Assembly: GCA_902489375.1 (NCBI GenBank)
Contig: CABTZP010000009.1
Span: forward strand, 1 to 22,639
Length of the DNA stretch: 22,639 bases
DNA from: an uncultured Tissierellia bacterium
Lineage (GTDB): Bacteria; Bacillota; Clostridia; Tissierellales; Peptoniphilaceae
Direction: 5' to 3'
Part shown: in pieces, positions 14,536 through 22,639 of the stretch
Layout: each line of letters begins with the position of its first letter
Numbering within the stretch: position 1 is the stretch's first letter
Made by a program: the position numbers and the translations under genes
Notes under the pieces: model-generated
Database searches by the model: none
What the model saw: the letters and a program-made list of their open reading frames with translations, nothing else
Told to the model about the DNA's origin: nothing

Positions 14536-15381
14536 ATGCGCACCCTGGAATCAGATCAAAATCATAAATTTAAAGTTTGGAAAAGGCTCAAATCATCTCG
14601 AGGTCGGAAAAAAGAAGACGCTTTTTTGGTCGAAAGTCAGAAGCTCGTGGCTGAGGCCCTTTTCAGTTCACTTGAGGCGGAAAGCTTGATATTTCGGAAA
14701 TCAGACGCCCTTTCTGCCCAGGAAAAACTTGCTGATCAGCTGAAAAAAAGAACATCGTCGGATCAAAATGCTTTGGATCCGCTTTTTCACCGCGCCTTCG
14801 TTCTTCCGGATTTTCTTTTTGCTCAGCTTTCACAGATGGAGTCTTCCGATGGGGTGCTCGCGGTTTTTCGCAATCGTCTGAGCCGACCCTTTTCGGAAAA
14901 AAAAGACAAAAAGATTAAAGGGAAGGGGCTGCTTTTAGATCATATCCAGGATCCGGGCAATGCCGGAGCGATTCTGCGGTCGGCTGAGGCCTTTGACTTT
15001 GGACCGATTCTATTGGTGGACACCGTGGATATCGAAAATGAAAAATGCCTCCGCGCCTCCATGGGCGCCGCTTTCCGCCTGGATCTATTTACCCTTAGCG
15101 AGGAGGAGGCCCTGACGCTAAAATCTCAGTTGTCTATTCCCTGGTATGGAGCCCATATGGAGGGGGAGGATTATCGAACGATGGAGCTTGCCGATTCTTT
15201 CCTCCTTTTAATCGGCAATGAAGGACAGGGCCTTCGCCCCTCCTTTCAAAAGAAAGCGGATAAAATGCTCCGCATCCCCATGAAAAAGCCGGTTGAATCA
15301 TTAAACGCGGCGGTGTCTGCTTCAATATTAATGGCTACTTTTAGCCATTTACCCCTCGAAGGGAAGCAAAAAGGATTATAA
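14536..15381 (+). CDS. SpoU/TrmH-family RNA 2'-O-methyltransferase
   Basis: This 281-residue SPOUT methyltransferase would transfer a methyl group from S-adenosylmethionine to a ribose 2'-OH in rRNA or tRNA. An L30e-like substrate-binding N-domain (about 1-110) begins NHKFKVWKRLKSSRGRKKED and is followed by the knotted catalytic domain. The three SpoU motifs are present: HIQDPGNAGAILRSAEAF near 136, LLIGNEGQGL near 218, and IPMKKPVESLNAAVSASILM near 245. Its place just upstream of pheS matches ysgA of Bacillus. The target nucleotide is unknown. The start fits the family N-terminus, though AAGGAG is 14 bases upstream, further than usual, suggesting modest translation. Confidence 0.9.
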   Translation: MRTLESDQNHKFKVWKRLKSSRGRKKEDAFLVESQKLVAEALFSSLEAESLIFRKSDALSAQEKLADQLKKRTSSDQNALDPLFHRAFVLPDFLFAQLSQMESSDGVLAVFRNRLSRPFSEKKDKKIKGKGLLLDHIQDPGNAGAILRSAEAFDFGPILLVDTVDIENEKCLRASMGAAFRLDLFTLSEEEALTLKSQLSIPWYGAHMEGEDYRTMELADSFLLLIGNEGQGLRPSFQKKADKMLRIPMKKPVESLNAAVSASILMATFSHLPLEGKQKGL

Positions 15382-15454
15382 TAAAATAGATACGATGAAA
15401 AATATGCGTCAAGTTAAAAAACTTGACTTAAATGGAACCGTTAGAGGAGGGAAT

Positions 15455-16492
15455 ATGCTCGATCAACTTAATCAGCTCATCAGCGGCGCGCTGACCCAGG
15501 TAAAAGAGGCGACTTCGGAAGAGGAACTCAACCAAATTCGGGTTGAGGTCCTGGGGAAAAAAGGAAGCCTGACCGAAATCTTAAAAAATTTAAAAGATCT
15601 TCCGAAAGAAGAAAAAAAGGTTGTCGGACAGGAAGCCAACCTTGGAAAGCAAAAAATTTATGAGGCGATTAATGAAAAAAGAGTGAGCCTGATGGAATCA
15701 TCCTCGGTCATCCAGGGATCCATCGATTTTACCCGGCCGGGAAAGCGCCCTGTTCAAGGGGCTCTGCATCCCATTACCCAAATGGCCTACGATTTGAACG
15801 ATGCTTTTCTTTCTCTCGGATTTGAGATTTTTTCCGAAGATGATATTTCCAGCGAAAAATACATTTTCGATAATCTGAATTTTCCAGGAAACCACCCTGC
15901 CCGGGAAACTATGGATACTTACTGGATTAAGGGAACAGAAGATTTGCATGGGTGTGACCGGCTGGCTCTTCGACCTCACCTTACCGGCGCTTCTGTCCGC
16001 TACTTAAAAAAATACGGCGCCCCGGCCCGCTTTATCTATCCCGGCAGCGTCTACCGGAACGAAACCACCGATGCCAAGCACGAACGGGCCTTTAGCCAGT
16101 ATGAAGCCCTGATTGTGGATAAGGATTTTTCTTTTGCTTCCGGGCAGCTTTTGATTGATACCATACTGGAAAAAGTCTTTGGCCGGCCCATCAAGACGCG
16201 GATGAGAGCTGGATTTTTCCCCTTTGTCGAACCCGGATTCGAAATTGACATGCAATGCCAGGTTTGCGGGGGAAAGGGCTGTAAGGTCTGCCATCACGAG
16301 GGCTGGCTGGAGGTCATGCCGGGTGGATCTCCGCATCCGAATGTTCTCAGGGCGGCCGGTCTTGACCCGAAAATTTGGTCTGGCTTTTATATTAATATCG
16401 GCCTGGACCGCCTGGTGATGATGCGTTATGGGGTTGAGGATGTTCGTCTTTTCCACTCCTGTGATCTCCGCTTTTTAAAGCAGTTCCGTTAA
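15455..16492 (+). CDS. pheS: Phenylalanyl-tRNA synthetase alpha subunit
   Basis: This 345-residue catalytic subunit of the alpha2-beta2 enzyme charges tRNA-Phe. A coiled-coil arm fills about residues 1-85, then the class II core. Recognisable parts are NHPARETMDTYWI, FIYPGSVYRNETTDAKHERAF with SQYEAL (motif 2 and the Gln/Glu pair), FFPFVEPGFEIDM near 254-266, and the end DLRFLKQF. A CxxC-x4-CxxC cluster (Cys268, 271, 276, 279) may bind zinc and occurs in other Firmicutes PheS. Departures from E. coli-like PheS are LRPHLTG for LRTHTS, MPGGSPHPN for LGxGMVHPN, and SGFYINIG for SGFAFGMG. The start ATG 15455 follows GAGGAGG; the ATG at 15395 has no ribosome binding site. pheT begins 13 bases later. 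Confidence 0.94.
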   Translation: MLDQLNQLISGALTQVKEATSEEELNQIRVEVLGKKGSLTEILKNLKDLPKEEKKVVGQEANLGKQKIYEAINEKRVSLMESSSVIQGSIDFTRPGKRPVQGALHPITQMAYDLNDAFLSLGFEIFSEDDISSEKYIFDNLNFPGNHPARETMDTYWIKGTEDLHGCDRLALRPHLTGASVRYLKKYGAPARFIYPGSVYRNETTDAKHERAFSQYEALIVDKDFSFASGQLLIDTILEKVFGRPIKTRMRAGFFPFVEPGFEIDMQCQVCGGKGCKVCHHEGWLEVMPGGSPHPNVLRAAGLDPKIWSGFYINIGLDRLVMMRYGVEDVRLFHSCDLRFLKQFR

Positions 16493-16505
16493 GGAGGACC
16501 GAATT

Positions 16506-18941
16506 ATGAAATTATCTTACCAGTGGTTAAAAGATTATGTGGATCTTCCTTTGGATCTTTCCATGGAGAGCCTCTCGTATGACCTGACAATGCGAACCGT
16601 TGAAGTCGAAGGGATTGAAGATCTTCGGGAAAAATATAATAAGATCGTCGTCGGAAGAATCCTTCAGATCAATGTCCACCCCCATGCTGATAAACTCAAA
16701 ATCTGCCAGGTGGATATTGGAGAGGAAAAACCGGTGCAAATTGTCTGCGGGGGGGAAAATTTAGCTCAGGGACATGATGTCCTTTGCACCCTTCCCGGAA
16801 GCTATGCCCGCTGGCATGGGGAAGGGGAGCCGGTCCGAATTGAAGAGGCAAGTCTTCGCGGGGAATCTTCATATGGGATGATCTGCGGGGCCTCAGAAAT
16901 TGGCCTGGAGAATTTATTTCCCGCGACCGGGGAAAAAGAGATCGTGGATCTGACGGAATGGAAAAAGACCTATCCGGACCTGGATCCCCAACCGGGAATG
17001 CCGATCAAAGACCTTCTCGACCTGGATGATTGGATTATTGAAATTGAAAATAAATCCCTTACGAACAGGCCCGATCTTTGGTCCCACTATGGAGTAGCCA
17101 GAGAGCTTGCCGCGATTTATCAGCTGCCGTTAAAGCCCATGCCCAAATGGGAGCCCCCAGTCCTTCCTCCATACCCCCTAGAGATTGAAGATCCGAATCT
17201 TTGTCGCCGTTATATCGCGGCTGAATATGAGAATGTAGATCTGAGAAAGTCTCCCTTATGGCTGGCAAGCCGCCTGATGAAGATTGATATTCGCCCAAAA
17301 GATGCCCTGGTTGATATTACCAATTACATCATGGCAGCCTATGGGAATCCGACCCACGCCTTTGATGAACGCCATATCGAAGGAGGAATTGTCGTCCGTC
17401 CGGCAAGGGAGGGAGAAGACCTTATCCTTTTGGATGATAGCCCATTAAAGTTAACGGACCGTGACCTTGTCATCTCGGATCAGAAAAAAGCCATCTGTCT
17501 GGCGGGATGTATGGGAGGAAAGCTGGACTCCATTAATGAAAATACTAATCGCCTGGTCCTTGAGATCGGAAATTTCCATCCTGCTTTCATTCGGAAAACC
17601 GCGCAGATTTACGGCATTCGCACCGAAGCATCTCAGCGCTTTGAAAAAAATATTGATACGCAAAGAGCCGATCCAACCATGGCCCTCGCGGATGAGCTGA
17701 TTTCCCGGATCTTTCCCCAGGCAAAGCTTATTCGCTATTCAGATGCCCATCCCGCTCCAACGCAAAGAGCGAAGGTTCAGGTCGGCGTGGACTGGCTTTC
17801 TCGCCGGCTGGGGAAGCAGACGAGCAAAGAAGAAGTGGAAAAATTCATCAGGCCTCTTTTCTTCGAGATCAAAAGTTCCGATGGAAATCTGCTTGAAATC
17901 ACCGCGCCGAGCTGGCGGTCAACGGGCGATATTTCCCTTCCCGATGATATCCTGGAAGAAGTCGCACGGATGATCGGCTACGAAAACTTTGAACTGAAAG
18001 TTCCTCGGGTCGACCTTAAGGGGCCCGTACTTCAGCCCAAGGCAAGCCTTTTCCGTAAAATTGATGAGTATCTGGCCTTTCAGTGCGGATTTTATGAAAT
18101 CATGACCTATCCCTGGATGAAAGACCTTTACCGGGAGGCCCTGGGACTGGAAAAAGAAAAAATGCTGGAGTTAGCCCAGCCCCCAGCCTTGGATCAGGCT
18201 CACCTTCGTTCCAGTCTCCTTCCGGGCATCCTTCAGGCGATCGTGGAAAATGCCCGCTTTGATGACCGTTTCCGCATTTTTGAACGGGCGGAAGTCTTTC
18301 AACGAGGCAAGACCCATCCTTCGGAAGAAGACGAAAGTTTGCCCCTGCAAAGCTTGCACCTGGGTGCGGCGACCGTAGGGAAAGACGCAAAAGAGCTTTT
18401 CTATGAAATGAAGGGAATCCTTGAAGCCATGGGCAAAAACGCGGGTTTTGAAGAGCTTTCTTTCCAGCAAGCGGAAAAACCCTCTTGGGCGGATCCAAAG
18501 GCCTGGCTCAATATTTACTATCGAAAGGAAAAAATCGGGACTTTTGCCTGCCTTTCGACAATGGTTAAGTATCAGGTCGACTTAAAATTTTTAAATGCCT
18601 GCCTGATGGAAATTGACGTAGGGGCCTTAGAGCCTTTTTCCTCTCGAACCAATACCTTCCGCCCCCTGCCCCTCTACCCCCATGTCTTTGAAGATTTATC
18701 CGTGCTCGTCCGAGAAGATTTTACCTGGGAAAAGGTTGTTCAGGAAGTGGAGCCTTTGGTGGAATCTCTGACTTTTATCGATGAGTACCAGGGAGATCAA
18801 ATTCCCGAAGGCATGAAATCCCTTACCCTCAGAGTGGAACTGGCTTCGGACGAGGGAACCCTTACAACCGCTGAAATCAATCAAACGATGCAGAAGGTTC
18901 GACTGGCTTTAGAAAGCCTGGGTGCGCAATCACGTTCCTAA
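16506..18941 (+). CDS. pheT: Phenylalanyl-tRNA synthetase beta subunit
   Basis: This 811-residue subunit partners PheS in tRNA-Phe charging and edits mischarged Tyr-tRNA. Domains in order: N-terminal MKLSYQWLKDYVDLPLD, an OB-fold tRNA-binding domain (about 40-155, with VNVHP-like INVHPHADKLKICQVDIG), B3/B4 editing domain (about 215-390, with NKSLTNRPDLWSHYGVAREL just before it), B5 (about 405-475), a catalytic-like core (about 490-690), and the C-terminal anticodon-binding FDX-ACB domain from about 715 (RPLPLYPHVFEDLSVLV). The length is normal and all domains are complete. AAGGAGG precedes the ATG. zapA begins 16 bases after the stop. Confidence 0.96.
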   Translation: MKLSYQWLKDYVDLPLDLSMESLSYDLTMRTVEVEGIEDLREKYNKIVVGRILQINVHPHADKLKICQVDIGEEKPVQIVCGGENLAQGHDVLCTLPGSYARWHGEGEPVRIEEASLRGESSYGMICGASEIGLENLFPATGEKEIVDLTEWKKTYPDLDPQPGMPIKDLLDLDDWIIEIENKSLTNRPDLWSHYGVARELAAIYQLPLKPMPKWEPPVLPPYPLEIEDPNLCRRYIAAEYENVDLRKSPLWLASRLMKIDIRPKDALVDITNYIMAAYGNPTHAFDERHIEGGIVVRPAREGEDLILLDDSPLKLTDRDLVISDQKKAICLAGCMGGKLDSINENTNRLVLEIGNFHPAFIRKTAQIYGIRTEASQRFEKNIDTQRADPTMALADELISRIFPQAKLIRYSDAHPAPTQRAKVQVGVDWLSRRLGKQTSKEEVEKFIRPLFFEIKSSDGNLLEITAPSWRSTGDISLPDDILEEVARMIGYENFELKVPRVDLKGPVLQPKASLFRKIDEYLAFQCGFYEIMTYPWMKDLYREALGLEKEKMLELAQPPALDQAHLRSSLLPGILQAIVENARFDDRFRIFERAEVFQRGKTHPSEEDESLPLQSLHLGAATVGKDAKELFYEMKGILEAMGKNAGFEELSFQQAEKPSWADPKAWLNIYYRKEKIGTFACLSTMVKYQVDLKFLNACLMEIDVGALEPFSSRTNTFRPLPLYPHVFEDLSVLVREDFTWEKVVQEVEPLVESLTFIDEYQGDQIPEGMKSLTLRVELASDEGTLTTAEINQTMQKVRLALESLGAQSRS

Positions 18942-18957
18942 TGGAAAGGAGAACGGT

Positions 18958-19563
18958 ATGGTAGAAAAAAATAAACTGGAAGTAACGATCAGCGGACAGC
19001 AGTACACCTTAACCAGTGACCGGCCAGAAAGCGAAATACAGGATGTGGCGGACTTTGTCAACGCCTATATCCACGACTTTCAGTCTCCCGCCAACCGCTT
19101 TAACAAACTCTCGCAGGTCACCCTGGCTTGTTTAAACATGGGCATGGAGCTGATGGATCAGAAAAGAGCGATCGAAGGTTTTCAGGCTGAGTGGGAAGCG
19201 TTAAAAAACAACCATCAGGAAAAACAAAAAACAACCCAGAATTTGCAAAAAAATTTACAGACCTTGGAAGAAGAAATTCAAAAGTTGAATGAGATCATTT
19301 CTTCAAAAGATGAACAAATTGCCAGGCTGGAAAAAGAAAAAAAAGAGCTGGATCAGGAAGTGGAAACCCTGTCCGACCATTTTCGGACTCGACAAAAGGC
19401 CAGCCAGAAAAAAGAAGAGGAAGGAAAAGAACCGGCGGGCGAACAGAAAACGACAAGAGCGAGGAAGCCTTCTTCCTCTTCCAGGACAAGGACTTCTTTA
19501 AAAGAAAAACCAAAAGAAGAGATCAAAAAGACAGCGACAGAGGATGCTGCGCCGTCAAAGTAG
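18958..19563 (+). CDS. zapA: ZapA-like cell division protein with extended coiled-coil tail
   Basis: This 201-residue protein begins with a ZapA domain (about 1-90: LEVTISGQQYTLTSDRPES, then VADFVNAYI, and SQVTLACLNMGMEL). ZapA binds FtsZ and bundles its filaments at midcell. After it comes a predicted coiled coil (about 75-150, Glu/Lys/Gln-rich) and a Ser/Arg/Lys/Glu low-complexity tail (about 150-201), making it about twice the common ZapA length. The start is ATG 18958, after AAAGGAGA; an in-frame ATG at 18922 lies inside pheT without a ribosome binding site. Its place immediately before mutS2 is conserved in many Firmicutes. The tail's role is unknown. Confidence 0.85.
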   Translation: MVEKNKLEVTISGQQYTLTSDRPESEIQDVADFVNAYIHDFQSPANRFNKLSQVTLACLNMGMELMDQKRAIEGFQAEWEALKNNHQEKQKTTQNLQKNLQTLEEEIQKLNEIISSKDEQIARLEKEKKELDQEVETLSDHFRTRQKASQKKEEEGKEPAGEQKTTRARKPSSSSRTRTSLKEKPKEEIKKTATEDAAPSK

Positions 19564-19575
19564 GAAAGGAAGCGC

Positions 19576-21933
19576 ATGGATAACCGTCTTCTAAAAACTT
19601 TGGAATTCGAAAAGGTTTTGGACCGGCTTTCGAAATACGCGGAATCTACCTTAGGAAAGAATAAAATCAGCAAGATGCGCCCTTCCCGGTCAAAAGAACA
19701 GGCAGAAGAATGGCAGGAAGAAACGGAAAGGGCCATCGACCTTTTTTTGGCCTATGGAGCCCCGCCTCTTTTTGGAATCAGGCCGATCGCTCCGCTGGCA
19801 AAAAGAGCGAGTCTGGGAGGGATCCTTTCCGCCAGCCAGCTATTAGAGATTTCCGAATCGCTCAGGGTTTCCCGGGCCTTGATTCACTATGCCCGAGAAG
19901 CGGACCCCGGAAGCCTGGTTTCTGAAATTCGCTCGCTTTTTGTCCAGGAAGGCCTGGAGGTGACCATCAGCCGGGCAATCGATCCGGATGGGAAGGTGCT
20001 TGATACCGCTTCGTCAGAGCTCTATCGAATCCGCAGGGCAATCCAGAAAAAGGAAAATGAGACGAAAGAAAAACTGGGCGCGATTATGGCGCAGGCCTTT
20101 CAGAATGGATACCTTCGGGAAAACCTCGTTACGGTCCGGGATGGACGCTATGTCCTTCCGGTCAAAAGTCAGTACCGGGGAACCTTTAAAGGTCTTGTCC
20201 ACGACCAGTCCTCTTCCGGAGCAACGGTTTTTATGGAGCCTTTGGCGGTTGTCGAACTCAACAATGCGATTCGCCAGCTGGAGTCGGAGGAAAAAGAAGA
20301 AATTCAAAGAATTTTGGCCTCGCTTTCTGCCGATGTGGGGGAATACGCTGAGGAGCTTTCCGCCAATCAGAAAAAGCTCCAAAATATTGACATGGCTTTC
20401 GCCAAGGCAAAATATGCCATCGATCTTCATGGATCTCGGCCCGTCTTTACAAGCAACCGGCAGATTCATTTGATTGAGGTCCGGCACCCGCTTCTGGAGG
20501 AAAAGGTAGTTCCCATCGATTTTTCTTTGGGCCGGGATTTTAACACCTTAATTATTACTGGTCCAAACACCGGCGGGAAGACCGTTTCTTTAAAGACAGT
20601 CGGTCTGATCCAGCTGATGGCCCAGGCCGGTTTGCAGATTCCCTGTAAAAGTCCCTCTACGGTTGGGGTATTTGAATCCATTTATGCGGATATTGGAGAT
20701 CAGCAGTCCATCGAACTAAGCCTTTCGACCTTTTCAGCGTCCATGTCTTCCATTTGCGACATTTTGAAAAAAGCCGATCAGAGATCCCTGGTTCTGTTTG
20801 ATGAACTGGGCGCCGGGACAGATCCTGTCGAAGGCGCTGCCCTGGCCATGGCCATATTATCGTATATGACCGAAAGGGACATTCGAACGGTTGCGACGAC
20901 TCACTACGCGGAATTAAAACTCTTCGCGATCAAAAAAGAAAGGGTCCAAAACGCTTCGGTAGAATTTGATGTCAAAACCCTTTCTCCGACCTATAAGCTG
21001 ATGATCGGCCTTCCTGGCAGATCAAACGCTTTTGAGATCTCCAAACGATTGGGCCTGCCGGACTTTATCTTATCGGATGCGCAAAATCGGGTGAAGTCAG
21101 AGAATATTAAATTTGAAGATGTGCTGGCCGACATCGAAAAGAGCCGAAAAGAATCCGAAGAGAAGAAACTTACGATGGAAAGACAGGCTGAGGAATATGC
21201 CAAAAAACTAAAGGCCATGCAAAAAGATCTGGAAAGAGCGCAAAAGCAGTTCCAGGAGCAAAAAGAGGAAGCAAAGGAAGAAAGCCGGGAGCTGATTCGG
21301 CAGGCCAAGGAAACGGCGCAGGAACTGATTCGAGAGGCAAAGAAAGCCCAGAATCGTTCTCTGCCCGAACTGGATCGGGCTTTAAATGCCGTCAATGAAA
21401 AAGCGAGGGAGATGGAAGATCGGGTAAAATCGACCTTGCCTTCATCGACCCGAAAAAAAGCCCAGACAGATCCGCAGCAGCTGAAAATAGGCGATCAGGT
21501 AGAGATCATCTCTCTTGGTCAAAGCGGGGTTCTCGTGGCGGGACCGGATGCTTCCGGAGAGGTTCAGGTGCAAATGGGGATTTTAAAGCTTCATTCCCAT
21601 ATCGCTGACCTTTGCCGGATAGAAGAGCCAGAACGGCCGGAAGAAAAAAGAAGCCCCATGGGAAGCTTTGTCAGCCAAAAAGCCAATACGATTTCTCCCG
21701 AGCTGGATCTTCGGGGAGAGCGATTCGCTGATGCCATGGATCGGGTGGATAAATATCTGGATGACGCGGTCATTGCCGGATTAAATGACCTGCGCATTAT
21801 TCACGGAAAAGGGACAGGCGCTTTAAAAAAGGGCGTTTCCGATCTTCTTTCCCATGATCCCAGAGTAAAGTCGTACTGCCTGGCGGATCCCAAAGAAGGG
21901 GGAGCCGGGGTTACCCTTGTCCATTTAAAATAA
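19576..21933 (+). CDS. mutS2: MutS2 family ATPase/endonuclease
   Basis: This 785-residue MutS paralogue lacks the mismatch-recognition domain. The N-terminal clamp/lever region (about 1-310) is followed by the ATPase: Walker A GPNTGGKTVSLKT near 329, STFSASMSSICDIL near 386, Walker B LVLFDELGAGTDP near 407, and the TTHYAELK switch. A long coiled coil spans about 510-640 and a KOW-like strand region follows. The C-terminal Smr domain has LDLRGERFADAMDRVDKYLD near 710 and HGKGTGALKKGV near 744, the nuclease motif. Known roles are suppression of recombination and, in Bacillus, splitting of collided ribosomes. All key motifs are intact. It starts 12 bases after zapA, with AGGAAAGGA upstream. Confidence 0.96.
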   Translation: MDNRLLKTLEFEKVLDRLSKYAESTLGKNKISKMRPSRSKEQAEEWQEETERAIDLFLAYGAPPLFGIRPIAPLAKRASLGGILSASQLLEISESLRVSRALIHYAREADPGSLVSEIRSLFVQEGLEVTISRAIDPDGKVLDTASSELYRIRRAIQKKENETKEKLGAIMAQAFQNGYLRENLVTVRDGRYVLPVKSQYRGTFKGLVHDQSSSGATVFMEPLAVVELNNAIRQLESEEKEEIQRILASLSADVGEYAEELSANQKKLQNIDMAFAKAKYAIDLHGSRPVFTSNRQIHLIEVRHPLLEEKVVPIDFSLGRDFNTLIITGPNTGGKTVSLKTVGLIQLMAQAGLQIPCKSPSTVGVFESIYADIGDQQSIELSLSTFSASMSSICDILKKADQRSLVLFDELGAGTDPVEGAALAMAILSYMTERDIRTVATTHYAELKLFAIKKERVQNASVEFDVKTLSPTYKLMIGLPGRSNAFEISKRLGLPDFILSDAQNRVKSENIKFEDVLADIEKSRKESEEKKLTMERQAEEYAKKLKAMQKDLERAQKQFQEQKEEAKEESRELIRQAKETAQELIREAKKAQNRSLPELDRALNAVNEKAREMEDRVKSTLPSSTRKKAQTDPQQLKIGDQVEIISLGQSGVLVAGPDASGEVQVQMGILKLHSHIADLCRIEEPERPEEKRSPMGSFVSQKANTISPELDLRGERFADAMDRVDKYLDDAVIAGLNDLRIIHGKGTGALKKGVSDLLSHDPRVKSYCLADPKEGGAGVTLVHLK

Positions 21934-21949
21934 GCATGAGAGGGATGTC

Positions 21950-22639
21950 ATGAACGATTTTTTGATTGTAAGCAAGGAATTTTTGAAGGATTTAAAAAAG
22001 TTTAAACAGGGATTTCCCGTGCTTTTCGTTGCGGTTTCAATTTACCTGCTTATCCTTTCCCTCTTCAATAACCTCACCCGGATGGGAACGAATGTGTTCT
22101 TTGGCTTTTTTCGCTGGATGATCTACCTGAGCATCCTGACGCATTTCGCCAGTCTCATGCGCCTGCTTTTTTCCATGGAAAAGTTGGACTTTTCCGATCT
22201 GACCACTTATGATTCCAGTTTGTTGGGCCCTTTGAGTCAGGTCAGCTTTTTCTTTTGGATGATCGATTTGGTTTTAAGCCTTTTGCCCTATCCTCTTCGC
22301 CTATCTCCTGCCTATCTTTTGCTTTACTCCCTTTGGAAGCTCTACCGGGCGCCAGCCTATGAAGCGGTTTATATCGGGGAAAACACCATAGCTCAGGTTT
22401 TTTCAACAATCAACCAGCTATGGAAGGATTCCCCCCTTTCGATGGCCATCTATTTTCTGATTGTCTTTTTGACACAGAAAGAAATTGTTCAATCCATTTC
22501 AACCCGGGCCCAATATTTTGAGCTGGCTTCATTGGGCAATCTTTTTTTAGAAGCCCTTTTCTTTACCTTCTATTACTATACGAAAGGCATTTTCTGCCGG
22601 ATTCTTCTTAGCTCGAATAAAAGAGGAAGGGCCTTTAGA
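21950..22639 (+). CDS. Unrecognised integral membrane protein, 3' end outside window
   Basis: An open frame of 230 codons runs from ATG 21950 to the window end without a stop. It starts 16 bases after mutS2, with AGAGGG upstream, and so belongs to the same operon. Hydrophobic segments lie at about residues 22-40, 48-74, 95-114, 116-130 (weaker), 163-176 and 194-217, giving about five or six membrane spans. Charged loops separate them (for example EKLDFSDLTTYDSS near 77). Codon use resembles its neighbours. I do not recognise the family: there are no transporter signatures, catalytic motifs or cysteine patterns. The missing C-terminus could hold a further domain. Confidence 0.8.
   Translation, partial: MNDFLIVSKEFLKDLKKFKQGFPVLFVAVSIYLLILSLFNNLTRMGTNVFFGFFRWMIYLSILTHFASLMRLLFSMEKLDFSDLTTYDSSLLGPLSQVSFFFWMIDLVLSLLPYPLRLSPAYLLLYSLWKLYRAPAYEAVYIGENTIAQVFSTINQLWKDSPLSMAIYFLIVFLTQKEIVQSISTRAQYFELASLGNLFLEALFFTFYYYTKGIFCRILLSSNKRGRAFR

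Noticed and set aside
15377..15382. TATAAT at the end of the methyltransferase gene as a pheS promoter
   Set aside because: No acceptable -35 hexamer at 16-18 bases upstream.
15409..15426. Hairpin TCAAGTT/AACTTGA upstream of pheS
   Set aside because: No T run and no T-box sequence nearby, so it is neither a terminator nor a leader I can support.
15395..15454. Longer pheS start at ATG 15395
   Set aside because: No ribosome binding site, and the extra 20 residues do not fit PheS; GAGGAGG precedes ATG 15455.

Overview
The window reads as a gene-dense chromosomal segment of a low-to-moderate GC Firmicutes bacterium, probably a Clostridia-like anaerobe. The evidence is a T-box leader in front of thrS, an infC-rpmI-rplT operon with an L20-type attenuated leader, the order pheS-pheT-zapA-mutS2, a type III glutamine synthetase, and intrinsic terminators and AGGAGG-type ribosome binding sites throughout. 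I cannot name the genus. No phage, insertion sequence, CRISPR array or defence island is visible. Most genes are housekeeping genes of translation.

Layout. Positions 1-110 hold the 3' part of a tRNA-Cys and its terminator. Positions 140-3797 hold a glnN-hisS pair (glutamine synthetase III and a histidyl-tRNA synthetase that looks like the archaeal/eukaryal type), closed by a strong terminator. Positions 3850-8087 hold a MacAB-like three-gene ABC system: an unusually long adaptor with a coiled-coil domain, an ATPase and a FtsX/MacB-type permease. Its promoter region has an inverted repeat. Positions 8103-10386 hold thrS with its own promoter and a threonine T-box, then a terminator. Positions 10417-12749 hold a polar amino acid ABC transporter (lipoprotein, permease, ATPase) with its own promoter. 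A gene-poor stretch of about 430 bases with a long inverted repeat follows.

Positions 13131-14454 carry infC-rpmI-rplT on the minus strand. infC appears to start at an AUU codon, and its leader contains alternative hairpins and an attenuator. Its promoter lies back to back with a plus-strand promoter that drives a SpoU-type RNA methyltransferase, pheS, pheT, zapA, mutS2 and a membrane protein cut by the window end, all closely spaced.

How the genes work together. Three aminoacyl-tRNA synthetases (His, Thr, Phe), IF3, L35, L20, an RNA methylase and a tRNA make this a translation cluster. Only thrS carries a visible T-box. The amino acid importer and glutamine synthetase fit nitrogen and amino acid supply. 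zapA and mutS2 bring in division and genome maintenance or ribosome rescue, a neighbourhood common in Firmicutes.

I found no clear undescribed multi-gene system. The most useful leads are the altered amino acid pocket of PheS, the roughly 400-residue helical insert of the MacA-like adaptor, a possible structured RNA after thrS, and two inverted repeats of unknown role.
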